From Lamellibrachia columna (taxonomy: Eukaryota > Annelida > Polychaeta > Sabellida > Siboglinidae), in contig OY759265.1 of NCBI GenBank assembly GCA_963662155.1, positions 62,457,524-62,521,523 of the forward strand: 64,000 bases of DNA, written 5' to 3'. Positions 54,081 to 64,000 of the stretch are shown here, piece by piece. Position 1 is the stretch's first letter; each line of letters opens with the position of its first letter. The notes under the pieces are model-generated. The model was not told where the DNA came from. It made no database searches and worked only from the letters and a program-made list of their open reading frames with translations. The position numbers and the translations under genes are program-made.

Positions 54081-57000
54081 CTATACGTCCACCGGACCCG
54101 TGGTCACCCCGTCCTCGTGCACCACTCGTTTGGCGTAAAAGTAGGTGAGGGCCGCCCGTTCCTGCACGTACGTCAACACGGTCGATTTATATACCCGGAA
54201 ACCACGGTTCGATCCACTTCCGCTCCGACGATTGGTGAGCACCGCCAGGAACGCATCCTTGTCGATGGTGTTGTGCCGTTTGCTCAGTCCTTTGGTGCTG
54301 TACTTGTCGGTGGCTCCGAAACAATAGTACGTCTTGCTACACAACCCCACGAACCCGTCACCGGATCACTCGACCTTGAACAGACCCGGTGTCCTCTTGT
54401 CGAACGCTCTTCGCGCCTTAGAGCACGCCTCGTCTCCGACCCACGGTCGATTGGCGAGGCGACAGCGCACGTAGTCGTTCCGATGTTCGTCGCAACATTC
54501 GGACGGGAGCCATTCGGAACGATGTCGGAAATAATGATCTCGTAGTGCTGGGGTCACGAGGTCATCGACGGACTCACCGGCCAAGGCCAAATAGGCACTA
54601 TCTGTATCCATCTCGCAGTACTGGAACAGAGGGCGCTCCACGTATCTGATGATGAAGTAGTAATAGAACTGCAACATGCGCATCTTGGCGTACTGCAGAA
54701 CGAAGAATCCCACGTGTACGGGTAGGGTGTACTTGACGGTTTTCTTGTTCATCTCTATCTCGTACGCATCGTCGACGACGATCTCGAGTTGTCGGAACCG
54801 TTTATCGTTGATCATGAGCGATGCCGCCTTCTCCGTGCAGTAGCTGACGTCGCGATGTCGGTCAACGTTGGTGATGGTCTTTCCGTAGCCCGAGTTCCCC
54901 AGCAACTTCATGGTGTCCGCGATGATGGTCTTGTCTTGATCGCCGAACCGCCGGAAACACGGAATAGGATCGTATTCGATGACCTGGTAAACGTGCAGCA
55001 CCTCGAGACCGTGGTCCAGATACCATCGCAGCAGTGGCTTTGCGAGCAGTATCTTATCGCCGCGATAACTACCCACGAGCATGCGCCTCGGAGTTGCCAT
55101 TATGTTGTGCTCTTCGGCGTAGCGGCGCATGAACGGACCGAGATCCTCGCGTATCAGACTGATGTTCTTGAACACGGGCTGCATCTCGGCAAAGTGCTCG
55201 CGCAATTCTTCCGGCACGCAAATGTCGCACTCGATCATGCCGAACACGGTTCCTGCACGCACGCCGTTCAGGATCTGTTGCGACGTCATCGTCCACCGCA
55301 CGTGTCGACGTCGGAGAAATGCAGCATCCAGACACTTTCGTACGGCCGGGGTTCGTCTCATCTCTTTCCACTCGCATTCCCACAGCTCGACGACCTTGAC
55401 AAAGTGACGTAGGTAGGCGGTGGTCTTTCGGGTCTCGGCGAGCAGTTGCGCCATGGGTTTCCCGTTGACGGCGTTCACCTCTTCTCGAGTGCACGAGCAA
55501 CCGTAAAAAAACAACATTGGAACTGATAAGCCGTCTTCGTCTCGCTGCACCATCCATCCACCCGATGTTTGCCTATTCTCTTCTCTCGTCCGTTGATCTG
55601 ATGCCGTATGGGACGTCCCGTGCGTTCGGATTCCCACGTCAACCATTCGCCAGCCATCTGTCCGTACAGCTGCGCCGATTCGGGGCGGAAGTCCTTCTCA
55701 ACCCGTCGTCGCGTGCACCATCCCATAGGCATGTCTTGCATGAGCGACCACAGGTACAGTGCGTTCGCATCGTATCCGACGATCGACCGACAAGGACGAG
55801 CAGCCTCTCCGTACTCGTTCTGACGTAGCGTGGTGACCCCTTTCTCGTGATAGCGATGAAAAATGATCATAGGACCGCCTACGATGTTCTCTTTGATGAG
55901 ATCATGCAGATCTTTATTCTTCTCGTTGAAGGTGGTAAAGTAGGTCTTCTCTGGAAGGTCGTTGAACAGGTACAGCAGGGTCAGACCAGGTACGCTGATG
56001 CCTTACTTGAACATGTCTATTCCACGTTGTCGATAGAAGGCAAACTGTCTGTCGATGGCCTGTAGAAAGGGAACCACGTCCCTGTTGTTGTACCAGACGA
56101 GAAAGTCGCGCAACGTCGTCATGCCATTGACGCGCCAGGCCTCCTGACAACTGGCGTAATCCTCGTCCTTCGTTCTTCAGTAGACTGAAGAAGGCCTCTT
56201 TCGGTGGAAGAGCGGTGTTGTCGAGTCTCTCCAGACGGTCCATGTACTCGTACGGGAAATGACCTTTCGTAACCTCGCATCCGTACGCTTTCAGATACTT
56301 GTCGTAGCTGAACCCGGGGGCTATGTAGTTGATCATGTCTAGGAATTTCAGCTGATCCGTCGACAGACACATGAACGTGTTGTTGCGTTTGATGACGAAC
56401 ATTGACCCGACGCCGTCGTTCTCGTCTTTCTTTTTTTCCTCTTGCTCCCTCTCGTCCTCGTCCTCGTCCTCTTCTTCTTGTTCCTCGGTCTTTGCAGTCG
56501 TCAGGAAGTACGGTATGAGGAACTGTTTGATGGCATTAAGATCATACTTCCCCGAATTGAACCCGATGACAGGTAACTGACGCATCCATCCATATAGTTG
56601 TCCCATCAGCGTTTTGTACGGATTGGTTGCCGGTCGAGAGTCCTTGTCGGTGGCTAACCGTGCAGCCTCCTCCCGTTCGTCCCATTTCGTCAGCTCTTCT
56701 GCGAGTTGTTCCAACACATTCTCGTATGAGTCTTTGATCTTGTCGTACGCGGCCTCACTCATCGATTGCAGGATAGTCATCATGGTGCTCACCAACTTGT
56801 TGGTGTCTCCGTCCGTGACGATGCATGTCACTTGCTCATGTCCGGGTACGTTGGATGCCACGCTGACACTCAGCGGGACGTGACGCGCAACCCAGTGAAC
56901 CTGGTCACTGTCAGACGGAAGGTGTTCGGTATCGAACCAACACTCAAAGTCGAAGGTGGCTCGGTACGGATAGTACCGCAACGCTTCGGTCACTCGGATG

Positions 57001-57899
57001 TTCTCGTCGTCCAGTCGTTCGAACACCGATGGAGTCGAATGGTACACGCCACCAGGATAGACTCGACGCACACCCCCCGTACACGTGCTTTCGTGGTTGC
57101 GTAGATGCCATGCGTCTTTCCACAACGAGTCACCACACTTCCGACATCTGTACGAGTGACAGTACATGCGTCTATCCTGGATGAAGGAAAAATGCGTCTC
57201 GTGAAGATTGAGGTAGAGTGTGTCAGGGTACTTACATACCGAGCGACGAACGAGTTCTGCAGTTGGCTTTCCATCCTCTCCATCCTCTGCATCCGGTTTT
57301 ACGAGACTGTACACGCAAACGTTCGTTTGGAACGTGGTCTCTACACGATAGAGGTCGTCCATCGTGACTCCGGCAAAGTCTGCCATGGATACGCCGTCTT
57401 GAGCGTAAGCCTCGTACAGCGTCTTCACCGCTGGTTCCAATCGGCGTACGTCACATCCTCGATGCAGGGCCAGACATCGGAAGAGACACAGGTTGTCACT
57501 GTACCTCTTGCTATGCTTGGGCTCCGTTTCCAATCCGATGACGGCTTTGTTCTTCTTGATGTACATTGGAAGGGCGATCATTCCTACACATCCTATCGGG
57601 TGATCGATGATGTGGTTGACGAAAAATGTGACATTGGTCACGAGTTCGCACACCCACGCAGAATCCGGTCTTTGATTGATGGCCCATTGCAAGACGTCGG
57701 TTTCTCGGATGCGTTCGAGAAAGTCATCAAAGTCCTTGCTGTTAGTGATGAGACTGGGCTCGTCCAGGTAGCGTCCACAGCAGTTGCACGAGGAATGGTA
57801 GTACTTGTATTGACCCGTGTTCTTGTTCCTCAGAATGAACCCGTAACTGAGGTTAATCTTGAAGGCGTTGGTCTTTTCCTGGAACATGTTCTTCAACGT
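54081..57899 (-). pseudogene. Protein-primed family B DNA polymerase (Polinton PolB), degraded and 5'-truncated
   Basis: About 1,270 codons. N-terminal part: an OTU-like signature SDNLCLFR (Asp134/Cys137) with THFSF His235, then a Cys/His cluster (C251, C254, H264, H268, C272). The 3'-5' exonuclease has FDFECW (Asp316/Glu318) and IGFNSGKYDLN. Polymerase motifs are A (YDANALYLW), B (LLGNSGYGK) and C (EMDTDSAYL). Breaks: a frameshift near 56165, an in-frame TAA at 56003-56005, a frameshift at an A7 run (plus strand 55505-55511), and an in-frame TGA at 54366-54368 after which the normal C-terminus (GLCSKTYYCFG...) continues in frame. No ATG exists at the 5' end, where a minisatellite begins at 57899. 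Identity is certain; function is lost. Confidence 0.95.
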
Positions 57900-60800
57900 G
57901 TCGTGTGCTTCATATATAATGAGTAAATATCGTGTTGTCCACTTCTCATTATTAAATTATGTGTACTCCATCTCTAATTAGTTAATACCGCTTTCACCAT
58001 TTCTCATCAGTACATTTTATGTACTCCATCTCTCATGAATAATTGATGTGAAATCCATCTCTAATGAGTAAATACCGTATACTCGATCTTTTATAAGTAA
58101 ATGTTGTGTACTCGGACTCTAATGAGTAAATTTTTTGGACTCCATCTCTCAAAAGAAAATGCTGTGGACTCCATCTCTTGGAAATCAATGCTATGGACAT
58201 ATCTTGTCAGTAAGTGTGGACTCCATCTCTCATGAGTAAATGCTGTGTATACCATCTCTATTGTGTAAATGCAGTAGATTCCATATGTTGTGAGTAAATA
58301 CTGGTCATTCCATCTCTTTTGAGTAAATGCTGTGGACACCACCTGTCTTGAGTAAATGCAGTAGATTTCATCTCTCCAGAGTAAATGCTGAGAACCCCAA
58401 TTTTTATTAATTGCAGTGGACTCCATCATTCGTGAGTAAATACTATATACACCATCTCTCATGAGTAAATGCTGTGAACTCCATCTTTCAAGAGTAAACG
58501 CTGTTTACTCCTTCCCTCATAAGTACATGACGTGTACTCCTTCTCTCATGAGTAAATGCTATGTACTCCGTATACTGTCGGTTTCACCTCTTTTGAGTAA
58601 ATGCTGTGGATACCACTTCCCATGAGTAAATTCTATGGAACCCATCCTCATCAGTCAATGCTGTGCTTCATCTCTCATGAGAAAAAACCGTGTACTCCAT
58701 GTATCTTGCTTAAATGTTGTGTTAGTCAAAAGTACATTTTGTGGAGTCCATCTCTCATGAGTATATGCTGTATTTTTAATCTCTCAAAAATAAATTATGT
58801 TTACCCCATCTCAAATGAGTAAATATTGTAAACTCCATCTGCATTCGTAAATTCTGTTGGTGCATCTTTAATTAGTATATGCTGTGGACACCATTTCTCA
58901 TGAGTAAATGCTGTGAAACCCATCTCTCAAGAGTAAAGGTTGTGAAACCCATCTCTCAAGAGTAAAGGTTGTGGACGCCAACTCTTATGAGTAAATATTA
59001 TAATCTCCATCTCTCGTGAGTAAATGTTGTGTACTCCATCTGTCAAGATTAAATGTTGTATACACAAACTCTAAAGTGTAACTGGTGTGGTCTCCATTTC
59101 TGATGAGTAAATGCAATGGACCCCATTTCTCATTAGTACATTCTTTGTACTCCATCTCTCATGATTAATTGATGTGAAATCCATCTCTAATGAGTAAATA
59201 TCATATACTATATCTTTTATTAGTAAATGTTGTGTACTCGGTCTCTCAAAAGTATATTTTGTGGACTCCATCTCTCAAGGGAAAATGTTGTGGACTCCAA
59301 ATCTTGGAAGTCAATGCTATGGACTCCATATCATTTTAGTAAGTGTGGACACCATCTCTTGAGAGTCAATACTTTGGACTGCATCAGTCGTAAAAAAATG
59401 CTGTGGATTCCATCTCTTGGAAATCAATGCTATGGACTCCATATCATTTCAATAAGTGTGGACTCCATATCTGATGAGTAAATGCTGTGTTTACCATCTC
59501 TCATGTGTAAATGCTGTAGACTCCATATGTTGTGAATAAATACTGGCCATTCCATCTCCATGTTGTGAATAAATACTGTGGAGGCCACCTCTCATGTGCA
59601 AATATTGTGGAGCAAATCCCTCATGAATCAAAGCTGTGCTTCATCTCTCATTACAAAAAAACGTGTACTCCATATATCTTGAGTAAATGTTGTATACTCC
59701 ATCAATCATGAGTAAATTCTGTGGAATCCATGTGAAAATATTGTCAACTCCAAATCTCTTGACAAAATTCTACCTACTCCGTCTCTCATGAGTAAATGCA
59801 GTGGTCTCCATATCTAATAAATGAATACTTTCTACTCCAAATCTCAGGAGTAAATACCGTGTCCTCCATCTCCCATGAGTAAATGTTGTTGACCCCAAAT
59901 ATTGGAAGTCAATGCTATGGACTCCATATCTTTTCAGTAAATATGGACACCATCTCTTGAGAGATAATGCTTTGGACTACATCAGTCGTTACAAAATGCT
60001 GTGGACTCCATCTCTTGGAAATTAAAGCTATGGACTCCATATCTTGTCAGTAAGTGTGGTCTCTATCTCTGATGAGTAAATGCTGTGTTTTCCATCGCTC
60101 ATGTGTAAATGCTGTAGATTCCATCTGTTGTGAGTAAATACTGGCCATTCCATCTCTTATGAGTAAATGCTCTGGATACCACCAGTCATCAGTGGATTGC
60201 ATCTCTCCAGAGTAAATGCTGAGTACCCCATTTTTCTTTAATTACAGTGGATTTCATCTCTCGTGAATAAATGTCGTGTGCTTCATATATAATGAGTAAA
60301 TATCGTGTTGTCCACTTCTCATTATTAAATTATGTGTACTCCATCTCTAATTAGTTAATACCGTTTTCACCATTTCTCATCAGTAAATTTTATGCACTCC
60401 ATCTCTCATGAATGATTGATGTGAAATCCATCTCTAATGAGTAAATATCGTATATTCGATCTTTATAAGTAAATGTTGTGTACTCGGACTCTCATGAGTA
60501 TAATTTTTGGATTCCATATCTCAAAAGAAAATGCTGTGGACTCCATATCTTGGAAGTCAATGCTAAGGACTCCATATCTTTTCAGTAAATGTGGACACCT
60601 TCTCTTGAGAGTGAATGCTTTGGACTGTCGTTAGAAAATGCTGTGGACTCCATCTCTTGGAAATCAATACTATGGACTCCATATATTTTCAGTAAGTGTG
60701 GACACCATCTCTGATGAGTAAATGCTGTGTTTTGCATCTATCATGTGTAAATCCTGTAGACTCCATCTGTTGTGAGTAAATTCTGGCCATTCCATCTCTT

Positions 60801-63800
60801 TCTTATGAATAAATGCTATGGATACCACCTGTCATAAGTAAATGCAGTGGACTCCATCTCTCGTGAGTAAATAATATATACACCATCTCTCATGAGTAAA
60901 TGCTGTGGACTTCATCTCTCATAATTAAATGTCGTGTGTCCATATATCAAGAGTAAATATATTTGTTTCTCCATCTCTCATTAGTAAATGCTGTTTACCC
61001 CATTTCTCATTAGTAAATACCGTGTTCTACATGAAATGCCGTGTACTCCATCTCTCATTAGAAAATACCGTGTTCTACATTACTCATCAGTAAATTTTTT
61101 GTGGACTCCATCTCTTATTATAAGTACAAATCTTGAACTCCATCTCTCATTGGTAAATGCAGTTTACTCCAACTGTCATGAGTATATGTTGTGGACTCCA
61201 TCTTTCTAGACTGAATGCTGCGGACTCCATCTCTTGTGTGTAAATGTTGTGGACTCCATATCTCACGAGTAGCTGCTTTGGAATCCATCTCTTGACATTG
61301 AATACTGTGTATTCCATCTTTCAAGAATAAACGCTGTTTACTCCTTCTCTCATGAGTAAATGCTGTGCATTCCATATCCCCAGATTAAATGTTGTGTACA
61401 CAATCGTTACAATATAACTGGTGTGGACCCCATTTCTGATGAGTGAGTAAATGCAGTGGATTCCGTTTCTCATCAGTACATTTTTTCTACTCCATCTCTC
61501 ATGAGTAATTGATGTGAAATCCATCTCTAATGAGTAAATATCATATTCGCGATCTTTTATAAGTAAATGTTGGGTACTCGGTCTCTCATGAGTGTATTTT
61601 GTGGACACCATCTCTTGAGAGTCAATGCTTTGGACTGCATCAGTCGTTACAAAATGCTGTAGACTCCATCTCTTAGAAATCAAAGCTATGGACTTCATAT
61701 ATTGTCAGTAAGTGTGGTCTCCATCTCTGATGAGTAAATGCTGTGTTTTCCATCTCTCATGTGTAAATGCTGTATACTCCATCTGTTGTGAGTAAATACT
61801 GGCCATTCCATCTCTAATGAGTAAATGCTGTGGATACCACCAGTCATTAGTAAATGCAGTGGATTGCATCTCTCCAGAGTAAATGCTGAATACCCCATTT
61901 TTCGTGAATAAATATCGTGTGCTTCATATATAATGAGTAAATATCGTGTTCTCCACTTCTCGTTATTAAATTCTGTGCACTCCATCTCTCATTAGTAAAT
62001 ACCATTTTCTCCATTTCTCTTCAGTAAATTGTGTGGACTCCATCTCTTATGAGTACATATCTTGAATTCCATCTCTTATTGGTAAATGCAGTTTACTCCA
62101 ACTGTCATGGATATATGTTGTGGACTCCATCTCTTGTGAGTAAATGTTGTGGACTCCATATCTCACGAGTAACTGCTTTGGACTCCATCTTTTGATACTG
62201 AATATTGTGTACTTCATCTCTCAAGAGTAAACGCTGTTTACTCCTCCTCTCATTATTACATGTCGTGTACTCCTTCTCTCATGAGTAAATGGTTTGTACT
62301 CCGTATAGTGTGGGTTTGAACTCGTTTGTGTAAATGCTTTTGAGGCCACCTCTCATGAATAAATGCTGTAGACCCCATCCCTCATGAGTCAATGCAGTGG
62401 GCTTCATCTCTCATGAGAAAAAACTTGTACTCCATGCATCTTGAGTAAAGTTTGTGTACTACATCTATCATCACTAAATTCTGTGGAATCCTTGTGAAAA
62501 TACTGTCAACTCCAAATCTCGTGACAAAATATTACCTACTCCGTCTCTCATGAGTCAAAGCAGTGGACTCCATATCTCATAAATAAATGCCTTCTACTCC
62601 ATATCTCATGAGTAAATACCGTGGCCGCCATCTCCCATGAGTAAATGCTGTGTGCCCAATCTCTCAAGAGTACATTCTGTGGAATCCATCTCTCATGACT
62701 ATGCTGTATTTTCCAACTCTAAAAAATAAATGCTGTTTACCTCATCTCAAATGAATAAATCTTGTAAACTCCATCTCTCATTCGTAAATTATGTTGTTGC
62801 ATCTCTCATTAGTATATACTGTGGACACAATATCTCATGAGTAAAGGCTGTGAAACCCATGTCTCAAGAATAAAGGCTGTGAACGCCATTTCTTTGAGTT
62901 TCCATCTCTCATGAGTAAATGCTGTGTACTCCATCTCTCCAGATTAAATATTGTGTACACAATCTCTATGGAGTCCATCTCCATTAATAAATGCCTTTTC
63001 CTCAATCTATCATTGGGTAAATGCTGTGTACTTCATCACTTAAGAGTTAATTCTGTGAACTCCATCGCTTATAAGAAAATGTCATGTATTCGATATCTGA
63101 GGAATAAATACTGAGTACTAGATTTCTTATGAGTATATGTTGTGGACATCGTCTCTCGTGAGTAAATACTATGTTCTCCATCTCCCATTAATAAATGCTG
63201 CGAACTCCTCCTCTCAAGAGTATATGCTGTGGAATCAACATCTAATGAGTGTATGCTGTGTATGTAATCTCTCAAGAATAAAAGCTGTGTATACCATCTT
63301 TAATGAACATATGACGTGGATACCATTTCTCATGAGTAAATGCTGTGTACCCCATCTCTCATAAGTATATGTCGTGTACTCCATCTCTCATGAATAAATG
63401 CTGTGTGATCCACCTACCAAGAATAAATGCTGTGGATTGGGAAATAGTGCGGACTAGTGATGAAGAAGAAGGGGAATAAAAAATCAAGGACCGGTATCGT
63501 TGCCAGCCTCACCCCAGACTATAGGGAAAGGAAGCAGCGCAATAATTGCATATCTTATGTGTGAATGCTGTGGAATCCATCTCTCATTAGGTAAAGCTAT
63601 ATATATGCTGTGGAAACGATCCCTGATGAGTAAATGTTATGAATTCCATCTCTCAAGTGTAAATGTTGTGGACGCCATCTCCTATCAGTAAATACTGTAT
63701 CCTCCATCTCTCATGAGTAAATGGTGTGTACTCTACCTCTCAAGAATAAATGCTGTGTACACAATCTCTCATCAGTAAATGCAGTGGACTCCATCTCTCG

Positions 63801-64000
63801 TGAGTAAATGCTCTTTACCCCATCTCTTATGAGTATATGTCGTGTACTCCTTCTCGCATGAGTAAATGCTGCGTAATCTATATACCAAGAATATATACAG
63901 TGGACTCCATTTGTCATGTGTAAATGTCATGTACTTCACCTGTCTTGAGAATATATTGTGTGCTACATATCTCAAAGCTGTGTACGGGCTACAGGAAAAT
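57899..64000. repeat. ~29-bp minisatellite with kilobase-scale higher-order duplication
   Basis: Over 200 diverged copies of a 29-30-bp unit (actccatctctcatgagtaa plus atgctgtgg). A distinctive ~150-bp stretch (tcgtgtgcttcatatataat ...) occurs at 57900, again nearly identical at 60263, and a third time diverged at ~61915. That gives block periods of about 2.36 and 1.65 kb. Other landmarks (ttggaaatcaatgctatgga, gattaattgatgtgaaatcc) recur likewise. Reading frames through it are artefacts. It runs past the window end. Confidence 0.93.
63436..63548. other. Unique insert inside the 29-bp array, sharing a string with the RT fragment region
   Basis: This ~110-bp stretch lacks the array unit. It contains tatcgttgccagcctcac plus cccagactatagggaaagg, similar to ~20880-20920 beside the reverse transcriptase fragment. 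Probably a small retrotransposon piece inserted into the array. Confidence 0.5.

Larger units (their letters stand above)
47090..57898 (-). mobile_element. Polinton/Maverick (adintovirus-like) element, right end truncated
   Basis: Minus-strand gene order is PolB, ATPase, 122-aa and 261-aa virion-type proteins, small membrane ORFs, integrase, membrane protein, penton, pX-like core, major capsid, adenain-like protease. The combination of protein-primed DNA polymerase B, retroviral-type integrase, FtsK/HerA ATPase, capsid and protease defines Polintons. Genes overlap by ATGA/TGATG or a few bases. Sequence is GC-richer than both flanks. No terminal inverted repeat was found. On the right, a minisatellite starts at 57899, inside or at the PolB N-terminus. 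The left boundary (~47090) is an estimate from composition. Confidence 0.95.

Noticed and set aside
58091..63975. Minus-strand ORFs with THERWSPQHLLMRDGVHSIYS-like repeats
   Set aside because: Frames through the ~29-30-bp minisatellite.

Overview
The window is nuclear DNA from a marine-type invertebrate. Introns are long and carry GT-AG boundaries, protein-coding genes are split into short exons, and minisatellites, microsatellites and DNA transposons fill the rest. Gene content and repeat style suggest a lophotrochozoan, perhaps a mollusc; this is inference, since nothing here fixes the species.

Layout. (1) 806-10778, plus strand: the last eight recognisable exons of PRPF3, the U4/U6 snRNP splicing factor. 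Its introns hold three minisatellites and a hAT-type MITE nested in one of them. (2) 12520-25396, minus strand: a seven-exon PAPS-dependent 2-O-sulfotransferase (HS2ST/UST/pipe family). (3) 29747-36912, plus strand: an eight-exon paralogue of that gene, arranged head to head, with the same intron positions and phases in the catalytic region. A decayed hAT element (about 22509-25130) sits in the first intron of the minus-strand copy. (4) 36913-44600: repeats and no recognisable gene. (5) 44665-46959: THAP-domain and P-element/THAP9 transposase remnants. (6) About 47090-57898, minus strand: a near-complete Polinton/Maverick (adintovirus-like) element. In transcription order it has PolB, packaging ATPase, two conserved small virion-type genes, tiny membrane ORFs, chromodomain integrase, a membrane protein, penton-like minor capsid, pX-like core protein, double-jelly-roll major capsid and adenain-like protease. 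Genes overlap or abut by a few bases. PolB, ATPase and capsid frames are broken, and two enzymes lack a key residue. (7) 57899-64000: a diverged ~29-bp minisatellite with kilobase-scale higher-order duplication. It directly abuts the truncated N-terminus of PolB.

Most unusual signal: three independent minisatellites (units 34, 37 and 67 bp) each overlap a functional splice junction of their host gene. Their units therefore carry copies of the true donor or acceptor plus the adjoining exon bases. A fourth tandem duplication copies the last 63 nt of the PRPF3 coding sequence, stop codon included. This suggests repeat birth at exon edges and long arrays of decoy splice sites. The minus-strand sulfotransferase also appears to use a GC-AG intron.
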